Assembly (NCBI GenBank): GCA_964344305.1
Contig: CAYFMT010000017.1
Coordinates: 1 to 57,432, forward strand
Direction: 5' to 3'
Origin: JABMOV01 sp964344305
Lineage (GTDB): Bacteria; Fidelibacterota; Marinisomatia; Marinisomatales; JABMOV01
DNA length: 57,432 bases
Under the pieces are notes generated by a model, which did no database searches, was not told the DNA's origin, and saw only the letters and a program-made list of their open reading frames with translations. The translations under genes were made by a program, and so were the position numbers. The first letter of the stretch is position 1. Every line of letters begins with the position of its first letter. Positions 8,253-19,000 of this stretch are shown here, one piece after another.

Positions 8253-9005
8253 TTATACGGTCAGTTTTTGTTCATAACTGTTAAACAGCTGCATTCGTTT
8301 CACAGCTTCATCCATGGTAAGGCCATGTGACCTTAGAATATCAATCATACCATTTGTATTGACATTTGGGACAAGACCACGGCAACCGGTACAGAATTGT
8401 CCAAAGGATGGACAAATGGCATTGCATCCACCACGAGTTACTGGTCCAAGGCAAATCATACCTTTGTCAAAGACGCATTCGTTTTCATTCAATTTGCATT
8501 CAACACAAACTGCTTGATCCGGTTTCTGTGGTTCTTTACCCATGACAAGTGCCTTGATGACTTTGATGAATTCCTCGATTGTCATGGGACATCCATGGAT
8601 TTCATAATCGACTTTCACAACGGCTGAAACTGGCATGGCCGGCAGGGTGGGGAATCGATATTTTTCTTCCTTATAGACTGTTTCCCTGACCTGCTCAATG
8701 GGAAAATTGTTTTTCATTGCGTTCACACCGGCGATGGAAGCGCAGGAACCAAGGGCTACCAGGACTTTCGTCCTTCTGCGAATATCGTGTATCCTATTGA
8801 TACAGGACGGGGTAGAGAGAGAGCCTTCGATAAAGGCAATATCGTATTCGTCAGCTTTATCATCCATGGCTTCTCTAAATTCAACGATATCTATGTGTTC
8901 GAGGACATCCAGTATATGGTTTTCGAGATTCAGCTTGTTCAACTGGCATCCTTCGCAACTTGTAAAATCAAAAAAGGCGACTTTTGGTTTTCCATTCGTA
9001 GTCAT
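8253..9005 (-). CDS. hydD: [NiFe] hydrogenase small (delta) subunit
   Basis: The 250-residue electron-transfer subunit has the proximal cluster motif SCEGCQLN (Cys17, Cys20), followed by the conserved Cys in STPSC, LGSC and HGCPM. A Cys-rich C-terminus (CVEC, CVFDKGMIC, CNAIC, CTGC) holds the further Fe-S clusters. The start is the ATG at 9005 (MTTNGKPKVAFFD), because it overlaps the gamma-subunit stop as TGATG and fits family N-termini. An ATG at 9113 in the same frame would add 36 unrelated residues encoded within the gamma gene. It contacts the large subunit directly and passes electrons to the beta and gamma subunits. Confidence 0.93.
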   Translation of the reverse strand: MTTNGKPKVAFFDFTSCEGCQLNKLNLENHILDVLEHIDIVEFREAMDDKADEYDIAFIEGSLSTPSCINRIHDIRRRTKVLVALGSCASIAGVNAMKNNFPIEQVRETVYKEEKYRFPTLPAMPVSAVVKVDYEIHGCPMTIEEFIKVIKALVMGKEPQKPDQAVCVECKLNENECVFDKGMICLGPVTRGGCNAICPSFGQFCTGCRGLVPNVNTNGMIDILRSHGLTMDEAVKRMQLFNSYEQKLTV

Positions 9006-9853
9006 CAGATTGCCTCCGGTAAATCTATAATTTCTGGGTAATGATAGACTGGCCCATCCTGACAAACATACGAATGATTGATCTGACAGTGACCACATTT
9101 GCCTACACCGCACTTCATTCTTCTTTCCATTGAGAGGTATATGTTTTTCTCTGGGATTTGCTTGGATCGCAATGCCATCAGCACAAATTTGTACATGATA
9201 GGAGGACCTACAACGGCAGTCATAGTGTTTTCCAGATCCAGGTCCAACTGAGGAATCAGTGTTGTAATGACGCCAGTATTTCCATTCCAGGCAGCATTGC
9301 CCTGATCAACGGTCACATGGTATTCAATGTCCTGGGATGCTTCCCATTGTTCCAATTCATCTTTATAAAGGAGATCGTCAGGTGTTTTAGCCCCATATAG
9401 AATGAGGAGCCGCCCAAAATCGTTCCGATTATCGATGATATAATTGATTAATGATCTAAGTGGGACAATTCCAATTCCGCCACCGACTATCAAGACATCC
9501 TTTCCCTTGAATGCATTGATATCGAAACCATTCCCATAGGGACCGCGGATACCAATCTTTCTTCCGGCATCATATGACGTGAGCACATTGGTGAGGATAC
9601 CAACATTTCGAACGCAGAGCTCGAACCGGCCCTTTTTCGTTGGGGAAGACGTGACAGATATGGGTGCTTCACCTATACCAAATAGAGACACTTTTACAAA
9701 TTGCCCCGGCTCATGCCCAAGATCCTTGCCGCCAGGTAATTCAATTTCAAACCAGCGCTCGAGTGCAGTCATTTGTTTCACTGCTTTTATTTCTGCAATG
9801 GTGGGGACGTACAGGTCTAACAATTCTTCAGTTTTTTCAATTGATTCAGCCAT
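9005..9853 (-). CDS. hydG: Hydrogenase gamma subunit (FAD/NAD(P)-binding reductase)
   Basis: The 282-residue protein has a ferredoxin-NADP reductase fold: an FAD domain, the nucleotide-binding signature VLIVGGGIGIVPL, and a C-terminal [2Fe-2S] site with the Cys pattern CGVGKCGHCQ plus YVCQDGP. It belongs to the HydG/SudA/DHOD electron-transfer family and connects the hydrogenase to the NAD(P)H pool. It lies 20 bp after the beta subunit and overlaps the delta subunit by 1 bp, so the complex is made from one transcript. Relatives occur in sulfide dehydrogenase and NfnA, but the context settles the role here. Confidence 0.92.
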   Translation of the reverse strand: MAESIEKTEELLDLYVPTIAEIKAVKQMTALERWFEIELPGGKDLGHEPGQFVKVSLFGIGEAPISVTSSPTKKGRFELCVRNVGILTNVLTSYDAGRKIGIRGPYGNGFDINAFKGKDVLIVGGGIGIVPLRSLINYIIDNRNDFGRLLILYGAKTPDDLLYKDELEQWEASQDIEYHVTVDQGNAAWNGNTGVITTLIPQLDLDLENTMTAVVGPPIMYKFVLMALRSKQIPEKNIYLSMERRMKCGVGKCGHCQINHSYVCQDGPVYHYPEIIDLPEAI

Positions 9854-9873
9854 TTATAATTCCTCTCATCCTG

Positions 9874-10914
9874 TTAAAGGGTGTGTGTTTGAACAGGTTG
9901 CAGATGATCGCGTTCATAGTCTGCGCTCAATTGATTGACGATATCTACGATACTGATCCCTGCAGTACAATAGGCTGTGCATCGACCGCAACCAACACAC
10001 CAGGGTTCTCCGGTAATATCAGAGATGTATTTGAATTTTCTATATATACGATGACGTTGCCGTTCATCCAGTCCATGGCGGAAATTCTCACCACCTGCAA
10101 CGGCAGCGAAGCTGTTGAGCATGCATCCATCCCAGGTTCGTTCTCGTGATCCTGATTTTAGATCCAGTGAAACATCATCTTCTACATTGAAGCAATAGCA
10201 GGTAGGGCAAACAAGGTTACACGTTCCACAGCCAACGCATTGATCAGCAACATCTGCCCATACGGTGGAATTCCATGCATGGTCAAAGACATCGGTCAAT
10301 CTATTGTAATTAAACTTGATCTTGTTTTTAAACTCATGGTTCTGTTTCTCTGATTTAGTTACAGACACAACATGGGCAAAATCCTGTATCAGCTCGTGTC
10401 CACGATCCGTTAGTACATTTAGGATATACCCATCAACAGTTCGATCCATAAAAATATCAAATCCATCGGTTTCCTCGATAGTAATGCCAACAGATCTGCC
10501 AAAATGATAGTCATCTGGAGTATAGGAAACACCAATGAAAGTGGCATTTTTTCTTCTGGAAAGATAATTTTTTTCAGGATTTCCCTGTGTGAAGTTGTAA
10601 TCCAGCTTTAGCACAGCCTGCATATCATAGCTGTGTACACCGAGGAATATTCTTGGTGTTTGTGAAATATCATTCTGGGAAGTGGAATAATCATCCATGG
10701 AAAAGGATAAAAGCTCTTCACGGGCGGGCAAAAAATATTTCTTAATGGAGTGAAGGGTTCGATTGTAGTCAAGGACAGTATCTTTGGTGTCAATCACCTG
10801 TTCGAATGTAAAAGACGCATCTCCTTTTTTGTGTGGAGCAAAAACGTCTCCATACGCTCGAATGTGTGAAATAAATGATTCAACCCTGGAGAAGGGTAGA
10901 TGAAGTGTCTTCAT
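9874..10914 (-). CDS. hydB: Hydrogenase beta subunit (4Fe-4S ferredoxin-like)
   Basis: The 346-residue protein resembles the 4Fe-4S dicluster HydB/AsrA family. Two cluster motifs are visible: CVGCGTCNLVCPTC around residue 225 and WCVGCGRCTAYC around residue 304. It bridges electrons between the flavin gamma subunit and the catalytic pair. It is the first gene of the operon; AAGGGA lies about 10 nt upstream of the ATG as a ribosome binding site. The 386-bp region upstream should hold the promoter, but I cannot identify boxes with confidence. Anaerobic sulfite reductase subunit A is the main alternative family and is ruled out by the neighbours. Confidence 0.92.
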   Translation of the reverse strand: MKTLHLPFSRVESFISHIRAYGDVFAPHKKGDASFTFEQVIDTKDTVLDYNRTLHSIKKYFLPAREELLSFSMDDYSTSQNDISQTPRIFLGVHSYDMQAVLKLDYNFTQGNPEKNYLSRRKNATFIGVSYTPDDYHFGRSVGITIEETDGFDIFMDRTVDGYILNVLTDRGHELIQDFAHVVSVTKSEKQNHEFKNKIKFNYNRLTDVFDHAWNSTVWADVADQCVGCGTCNLVCPTCYCFNVEDDVSLDLKSGSRERTWDGCMLNSFAAVAGGENFRHGLDERQRHRIYRKFKYISDITGEPWCVGCGRCTAYCTAGISIVDIVNQLSADYERDHLQPVQTHTL

Positions 10915-11300
10915 AGGGTAATCCCTTTTGGTTAATAATCATAGGTGGAATTTGTTTACAATTAGTAAAGTGGGAAATCTGCTGGTCAGCGTCATCGGTT
11001 TCGTCTTCTTAGGTAGTTAATCCGATAGTGAAATTACATAAAAGAAGATAACCTTATCCAGTTATATTGTTTAAATAATATACGACTTTTTCTTGATGGG
11101 ATTAAATGTGGTAGGGAATGGTGCAGGGACGGGAAAGGTTGATAAAATGGATATGAACCAAGGAGGTATTCCTGTCCCTGCACATCTGAATAATACCAGA
11201 AAAATTCACTTTTCTTTGTGATTGTACTCACTTGCCTGCATACACCTTCCAAATGTTATAACCTTCGGAAGGAATAGGAAAACATCGTAACTTATCTTCA
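10915..11300. other. 386-bp intergenic region between divergent genes
   Basis: The hydrogenase operon is read leftward from here and the YwaF-like gene rightward, so both promoters should lie here. No convincing gene is present. An open frame at 11034-11252 on the minus strand has no recognisable protein character. The one clear structure is the inverted repeat at 11121-11183. No tRNA or terminator is seen. Confidence 0.6.
11121..11183. repeat. 15-bp inverted repeat with 33-nt loop
   Basis: The arms GTGCAGGGACGGGAA (11121-11135) and 11169-11183 are complementary at 14 of 15 positions; the one exception would be a G-U pair in RNA. The loop contains a possible 4-bp inner pairing (11137-11140 with 11156-11159) and an AGGAGG-like sequence at 11161. 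There is no T-run. It could be a small RNA, a remnant of a miniature mobile element, or an operator. No function is established. Confidence 0.5.
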
Positions 11301-11999
11301 ATGACACCTCATGATACCATTCCAATTCTGGGTCCTGTCTGGTTGCTTAGTAATGGGTTAACGTTTTTCTTCATTTTTGCCATCATCATGTTGGTGAAAA
11401 AACTACCTACCCATTACACACCATTATTTACCAGAACCATAGGGGTGTTGATATTCATTCGGATAATCGCACAGCATTGGGTCCAGATTGCACATGGCAC
11501 GTGGAATCTCCAGTCAAGTTTGAATGTCCATTTATGTGGTTTATCCGCTCTTATAGCAGGAATTGTTATGTTTTATCGTCCCCAATGGTTGTTTGAAATT
11601 CTCTACTACTGGGGAATCCCGGGGGCATTCCATAGTTTTTTAACCCCTGAGTATACACTGGGTTCAGAAGGATGGATGTTTATTGACTATTATCTGGAAC
11701 ACGGTGGAATCTGGCTTGGAGCCTTCTACTTGATTTTTGTGTATGGTATGAAACCACGAAAGGGATCCTGGTGGAAGATTTTCCTTTACTCTCAATTGCT
11801 GGTGATTTTCGTATCCTTTCTAAACATGGCCATTGATGCCAATTATATGTATACATGCGAAAAACCCATAGTGGAGAATCCCTTTGTTTTTGGAGAATGG
11901 CCCTGGTATTTCCTTGGTATTGAATTAGCAGGGTTACTTCATTTTATCATTGTGTATCTACCATACGGTTTGAAATACCGAAAAGCTAAACATACCTAA
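11301..11999 (+). CDS. YwaF/TMEM164-like integral membrane protein
   Basis: The 232-residue polytopic membrane protein has about six helices and matches the conserved YwaF (TIGR02206) family, also related to eukaryotic TMEM164. Typical features are the segment NVHLCGLSAL in the third helix, a GIPGAFHSFLTP turn and a conserved C-terminal hydrophobic helix. The biochemical function of bacterial members is unknown; eukaryotic TMEM164 has been linked to lipid acyl transfer. It is 59 bp upstream of a CNNM-type membrane protein gene on the same strand and may be co-transcribed with it. Confidence 0.8.
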   Translation: MTPHDTIPILGPVWLLSNGLTFFFIFAIIMLVKKLPTHYTPLFTRTIGVLIFIRIIAQHWVQIAHGTWNLQSSLNVHLCGLSALIAGIVMFYRPQWLFEILYYWGIPGAFHSFLTPEYTLGSEGWMFIDYYLEHGGIWLGAFYLIFVYGMKPRKGSWWKIFLYSQLLVIFVSFLNMAIDANYMYTCEKPIVENPFVFGEWPWYFLGIELAGLLHFIIVYLPYGLKYRKAKHT

Positions 12000-12058
12000 C
12001 CAAGCCAGTGACTATTTACCATTAACGTTTTCCGATGTATTCATATTAATTTCAATCC

Positions 12059-13099
12059 ATGAGTATTTTGCTCACGTATTTCTTTCTCGCGCTGGGTGTA
12101 TCATTTTTATGCAGTCTGCTTGAATCGGTATTGCTTTCTGTTTCCCACACATTTGTTTGTGTAAAGGAAAAGGAAGGAAAGCCAAGTGGTTTGTTTCTAA
12201 ATGAGCTTACTGCAAATATCAATCGTCCCCTGGCAGCGATTCTAACAATCAATACCATTGCCAATACTGTTGGAGCCGCTGGAGTAGGAGCGCAAACATT
12301 AAAACTCTACGGGGACCAATTCGTGGCCATCGCCTCAGCACTGCTGACACTTTCTATCCTCATTTTTTCAGAAATAATCCCCAAAACCCTTGGTGCTGTC
12401 TACTGGAAAACCCTTGCCATCCCTGCTACCTATGTGATTCGATGGCTCATCTGGATTACGTATCCCTTCGTTTACCTGTCCCTTTTTATGCCCAAATACA
12501 TTAAGCTGGACAATCAGGAGAATACGTTTTCTCGAGAGGAAATGCTTATCATGGCTGAAGTGGGAGAGGATGAAGGTACCCTGCAGGAACAGGAAAGTGA
12601 CATTATCGAAAACATCCTGAAATTGAAAGATGTGAAGGTCCATGATGTGTTGACACCAAGAACGGTTGTGTTTGCACTGGACAAAGATGAAACGGTTGGG
12701 GATGTGATAAAAGAACACGCTCGTATCGATTTCTCCAGGATTCCAGTCTACCGGGACGAATTGGACAACGTCATAGGATTCGTACACAAATACACCATCG
12801 TTGAGAAGCAGGGTCAGGATGAATTCGATGTAAGAATGGAAGATATTGTTGTTCCTATCCACACGGTCCTGGAAACGGAAAACGTGGCAAAAATTCTCGA
12901 TGAATTCGTGAAGCGCCGAGAACATATCTTCCTGGTTGAAGATGAATTTGGAAGTACAGCAGGAATCATTACACTTGAGGATGCCATCGAAACACTCCTT
13001 GGTGTGGAAATTGTAGATGAGCATGACTCTGTTGTGGATATGCGGAAGCTTGCTAAAGAACAACGAAACAGCCAAAAACGTGCAAAACTGACTGAATAA
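12059..13099 (+). CDS. CNNM-type (DUF21 + CBS pair) membrane protein
   Basis: The 346-residue protein has an N-terminal DUF21/CNNM transmembrane domain (residues 1-150, four helices, with LLESVLLSVS and a Pro-rich EIIPKTLG segment). It is followed by a pair of CBS domains (about 195-315) beginning at VLTPRTVVFALD. CNNM/CorB-C proteins are linked to Mg2+ or Co2+ export, with the CBS pair binding nucleotides. The usual C-terminal CorC/HlyC domain is absent, and the protein ends in a charged tail (KEQRNSQKRAKLTE). Its 3' end lies against the open frame of the giant repeat protein. Confidence 0.88.
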   Translation: MSILLTYFFLALGVSFLCSLLESVLLSVSHTFVCVKEKEGKPSGLFLNELTANINRPLAAILTINTIANTVGAAGVGAQTLKLYGDQFVAIASALLTLSILIFSEIIPKTLGAVYWKTLAIPATYVIRWLIWITYPFVYLSLFMPKYIKLDNQENTFSREEMLIMAEVGEDEGTLQEQESDIIENILKLKDVKVHDVLTPRTVVFALDKDETVGDVIKEHARIDFSRIPVYRDELDNVIGFVHKYTIVEKQGQDEFDVRMEDIVVPIHTVLETENVAKILDEFVKRREHIFLVEDEFGSTAGIITLEDAIETLLGVEIVDEHDSVVDMRKLAKEQRNSQKRAKLTE

Positions 13100-16000
13100 T
13101 CTCATTCGAAAACCATCCCGCATAAAATCCATTTCGGTTGCAGGATGCATTTTCCTGCTCTATATTTTTCTCAACTCACTATCTTTTACACAAACAACTG
13201 GCACACTTTCATTTTTCCTTACCGAAGAAGATTTCCTGAGCAACAACCCTGTTCCTTTTTCAGAAGTCATGGGAAAACCTCATCTAATTGTTGAGAAAAA
13301 CAACCAGGGTTACACACTTTCGAAATCGTACATTGGACCTCTTAGCGAAGCCCTTCAAAAGGAGACATTTTCTTACTCTGATGATGGCAATCTTGAGATG
13401 ATCAATACTGTGGATGGACAGGGCCTTCTTACAAAAAAGATTATATTTGGCATGGAAGAAAATGCAATTCGATATCTTCAATATGCCATGAAAATGGATA
13501 CGGTCCTTTCCGGTAAAGACAGGTATACCATCATTCATTACCAGGATTCAACTGTGTCAAACTATGGGTTTTACGATGTGAACAGTCATCTGTATGGCAC
13601 CATTGGTTTTCTGTATGACTCCACCGGAAGAATACATGAAGAAGTATGGGTACAACATCCTGAAAAAGTTATTATAAGACACTGGACCTATGATCACATA
13701 GAGGATGGAAACAAGATTCGAATTACCGAAAAGGATAAAGATGGCAATGTTCTCTATGATACGTATCTGGCTGAAGATGGATCTGAATCGGTATTTACTT
13801 TCCAGGTAAAAAAAGATACATTATGTATTGATAGACCAACCATCCCCTATTTTCTGGATGTAGAGTTGATTTCAGGGACTGTGACCTGGGAATGGGTTGC
13901 CGGTACCTGGGACAGTATTGGGACACACACTTATGCTTTTGCACCTCATGAACTGGCTAATGTTGGTGAACATACTCTTATGCCTGAACTCGCTACGAGT
14001 TTAATAAATCAGTCGATATATAAAATGACATTCCTGGGAGAAACAGTTAGAGGTTTTCCAGTTACTACAGTGTCATCTGAGCCTGTTCTTTATGACGCTG
14101 AACCCCCGGTTATTTCTGGAGACGTACCGGCTGTAAACCAACATCCATTTATCAATATCCATGCGTCCGAACCGCTTCAGAAAATTAGGGTTGAACTGAG
14201 GATGGAAAGTAACCCGCTGGCGCACCCGATTATTTACATGCCACCTGACACACTATTTCCATTTATCCATGGGAGTGTCAGTATGCCTGATATAGAAGGA
14301 CTCATTCAACGTGAATCTTATATCATATCAGTCATTGGATGGGACAGGGCCGGGAATATGGGTGGATCCATTGATCTGGGTACCTTTTTATTTGATGATG
14401 AATCACCGGAGCTAACTGTTCATTCACCAACATCCCATGGTTATTTCCATCTCCCACAAATAACCTATTCCTTATCTGAAAATGTGGCTACATCAATCCT
14501 GTCAATCATGCAGCAAAAGGATGATCGTGTAGATTCCGTGGCAATTTCTGTGAGCAATGAAAATCTGGGGAAAGGTCTTCAGCGAATGTATCTTGACCAT
14601 GCATACAGATTTCTTGATTCCACCTATTATTCATTTCATATGATTTGCACGGATCCTGCTGGGAATATCTCCAGCAAAGTCAATATTGATTCTGCCCTGT
14701 TTGACGAAACCCCACCGAATATCTCTATCATTTTTCCCTACGACAGTGCGGTTATTAATGAACCATCCCTGTCCTTTATTTGCAATGAACCTCTGAGTAT
14801 CGCTACCATGACGTGGAAACATGTGGTGGGTACAAAGGACACGGTTGCACCCTACACCGTTTCCTTCTCGCGCCAGGATCTCACCCCTGGGACCAAAATC
14901 AGGTCCACCATCCCAACTGAAAATCGGTTACGTGACGGTGCCATCTATGATATTGAGTTTTATGCAGAGGATCTTGCAGGGAATAAAGTAGATGACATCG
15001 TTATCAGGGATATTTTATTTGATAATCATCCACCAGAAATCAATATCCAGACGCCGCAGTCCGGTACCTATACAAACAATATGGCAGTGTCATATTCCAG
15101 TACAGAATACCTTTCTTCCGCCATATTGACAATTGAACGAACTGGAGGCGAACCGGATATTCTTACTCCTCATACAGTGATCCTTGAAGAATCTGAACTT
15201 CAGGATGGCAATCACAAAAATACTATTTTTTCAAATCTACCCATGTTATCCTCCGGGACAATATATCGTCTAAGTTTGAGTGGAGAGGATATGGGGTCAA
15301 ACCGATCCATCTCAAACATGATAAATCGAGTAACATTTGATAATATTGACCCTACCATCAACGTTGCATTCCCTACAATGAATTCCATCAATACTCGCAA
15401 GGATTTTCAGTATACTCTCTCAGAAGATATTGAGGAAGGGTACTGTGTACTTGTACGGACGGGGGGAGAACCGGATACTCTTTCACCGCATATCATAGAA
15501 CTTATAGATGAGGATTTGCTGGAGGGTGACCATTCCATCAATATATCCAACCTGGGTATTAACGAATCCAGCAGATACCATTTACAGGTTGCAGGGATGG
15601 ACCTGGCAGGGAATACCTCGGATACGCTTACCATTTCAAATATTATTTACGATGTAACACCCCCGCATTTAGATATTCGAAAGCCTGTTCCAGGCAGCCT
15701 GAATCCAACCATGGAACTTGTCTTTACGTTGAGTGAACATATTGAAAATGCCACAATCACTTGGGAGAGAACCGGTGGAACACCTGATCCGAATTCTCCT
15801 CATCATGTATCGCTGGATTCTCTTGAATCAACCGTGGGGTTGAAGCGGTTGTCGACACTTGCAAATCAGCCAGAACTGGTGAGCGGTTCCATTTATGATC
15901 TGGTATTTACCGGGCACGATGTAGCAGGCCATGAACTGAATTCAAATATAGTTAGAAGTGTTGAATATGACTTTAATTCACCATCTGGGAAGATCAATGC

Positions 16001-19000
16001 ACCAAGGTCGTCATCACTGGGGAATTCTGATACATTGCAATACACGTTGAGTGAAGAATTAACAAATGGTTTTTTCCTCATCCAGGATATGAAAACAGAG
16101 GGTGTGGAATCAATCATTCTTCCTGAAAATTTTAAAAATGCTGGCGAACATGTATTGACATTATCGGATCATGGAATGTCCCTTGAATCCAATCATGATT
16201 ACTCCATATGGATGAGAGGACAGGATGAGGCGGGGAATGAATTGATAAGCGATACGATTACTCATTATACATACGATGGTGATATTCAAAAGTCGTCTAT
16301 AGGGTTTCCAAAACCAAACACATCCATAAATACCGTACTGGTAAACTATACTCATTTCGAAAACCTAAAGTCAGGCAGCATGGTTTGGTTGGATGAAGAA
16401 ACTATGTTGGTTGAAATATGCAACCTTTCGGGGAATGAACTCATGAAAGGTGATAAAAAGAATCACCTGCTATCCGAATTACCGGATTTACAGGATGGGC
16501 ATACGTATACGGTGATTTTGAATGGGGTAGATCTTGCAGGTAATCGGTTTACATCTGATTCTGTATTTCATGTCTCCTATGACATAACCAGGCCAACATT
16601 GAACGTCGAAAATATTGAACCGGATACGTATTTCAATTCAACAGAATTACTATATACCTTATCCGAAGAAGTTGAGTCTGTTTCATTTTCATGGCATTCC
16701 TATCTGGATGGGAAGGAACAGGTCATCCAGCATACACTAACCAAGAATGGTTGTGGTCCTGGATTAAATCGATTGAATGACTATTATATCCCTGAACTAA
16801 TTGAGGGCCAAACCTATGCTGTTACCATCCAGTACAATGATTTGGCTGGAAACAAGGGAAACACAGTTCAGCTGGACAATTTATTGTATGATTCAGTAAA
16901 TCCCGTGCTGGAAATAACATTTCCCACCCATTCCCAGTTCACCAGTAAAGATAGAATTGATTATAAGATATCAGAAACTATCAAGAGAATCCAGATAGTA
17001 TTCAGTGGTGAGGAGATAGAAAATAAAGAATTTGTGGTGGATACATTGATTTCAAATCAATCCAATTCACTGTCAGGTATGGCAAGAAAAATGGGTATCC
17101 CGGATTATACTCCGTTCAGTGTGGAGATCAGTGTTTGGGACCTGGCCCACAACAAATCAGAATCAGCAGAGATTCATGGCATAGTTATGGATAAAACATC
17201 ACCTGAATTCACGATATTGGAACCACAGGGCCATACTGTCAGCAATCATTTTACACCAAAATACATTTTAAGTGAATCACTGGCAGAAGCTGAATTGTTG
17301 ATTTCAGCCGGCAGCAAGACCATTGAATTCCCTCTAGATGGTGATCAACTTAAGAAGGGAACCTCGACGATTGAAATTGATGACAGTGACTTCGCAGATA
17401 ACGATCCCATTACATTTGAAATAACAGGGAAAGATCATGCTGAAAATACCGGTCGATCAATCCGCATTGAGAATTTCAGGCTAGACAGGAAAAAACCAGT
17501 TCTGGAAATAGAAGCACCCAGGAACAATGAATTGGTGAATTCACTTTCCATCCATTACTCGCAAAGTGAAAATCTGGTGGAATCTGCGCTGATAGTGGTA
17601 AACAGTAATGCGGATACAATAGAAGTTGATATCCCCAACAATAAACTTTCATCAGGAAACCATATACTCAAAGACGAACTCCCGGAATTGCACGAAAATA
17701 TCTTTTATGATCTGTACATGTGGGGATTGGATAGGGCAGGGAATATGTCCGATACTATGGTTGTATCCGGCTGGACACTGGATCGAACCAACCCCACCAT
17801 TGAATTTTTACAGCCTAAACATGGTTCACGTGTTCCAAATCTTGACGTGAGTTACACACTTTCAGAAAAATTGGAATCAGGACTGCTAAAAATCGAAAAA
17901 AGCAGTGGGGCTCAGGAATCAGGTGTTCCATTTACACAACCACTTGAAGGTGAATTATTGCTGGCAGGTCATCATACACTATCATTGGAATCATTGGGAT
18001 TCCCAGGAGAAAATGGTCAAGACTATTCCATCACATTCACTGGAATGGATCCGGCTGGAAATTCTTCAAATGTTGGTCGAGTGTCTGGTGTGCACCTGGA
18101 TATGGATTCACCCATTATAAAAGTCCAATCACCACGTTCACATGAGGTTCTTTCGGATATTGATTTATTCTATGACATCAATGAAGACCTGCATACTGGT
18201 TATATCCAAATTGAAATAGACCGTGACAAAGGTAATCAGCCTCACAGGATAGAACTCAATCCCTCACAAATCACTGCCGGCAATCATACAATTCGATTGA
18301 ATGATGAATTTCGATTTCAGGAAAATGATGTTATTACAATAAGCATCCATGGGATGGATACAGCAGGAAATCAGTCTGAGTCGGAGATGGTGACATCGAT
18401 TCGATTTGACAGGGTATCTCCAGTGATTCGAGTCGCTAAACCGGAGAGTGGATCTTTCGGCAAGTCATTGTCATTTTCGCTGATTCTCTCCGAACGATTA
18501 AGGGAATTGAATTTCGATTTATCTCGAATAGATGGGTTGCCCGATCCAAATTCACCGTATTCATTTTCAGCCACAGCAGATGAACTGACTGAAACCCGTA
18601 TTACCGATTATACATTTTCCGAGTCGCCTGCATTAATCGATGAGGTAAACTATCGAATTTCCATACATGGAAGAGATTTTGCAGGGAATCAATCAGAAAC
18701 CACCATCATTGACAATTTCCAAGTTGATTCGAAATCCCCTCAATTCACTATTACACAGCCGGTGGATGGCGAAAAAATCTCGAGAGAAGAGATAAGTTAT
18801 ATTTTATCGGATAATCTAGAAGATGGTTCAGTGATCTATACGTATGAATCCGGAACACTGGATCTCCGAAAAGAGTACCGAATTCCATTAAAAGGAAGTG
18901 AGTTGTTGCAAGGACCTCACCTTGGTGTGGTTCTTGATCTTACCCCATCGCTGGTGGATGGAGCAAAATATTCTATGAAAATATCAGGTAGTGATAAAGC

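Noticed and set aside
9006..9113. Longer N-terminus of the hydrogenase small subunit
   Set aside because: The added residues are encoded within the gamma-subunit gene in another frame and have no family match; TGATG coupling supports 9005.
11034..11252. 72-codon open frame upstream of hydB (minus strand)
   Set aside because: It spans the inverted repeat, has no ribosome binding site and no protein-like composition.
12368..13150. 260-codon antisense frame opposite the CNNM-type gene
   Set aside because: The sense strand encodes clear DUF21 and CBS domains; the antisense product is rich in His, Phe and Asn as expected from a shadow frame.
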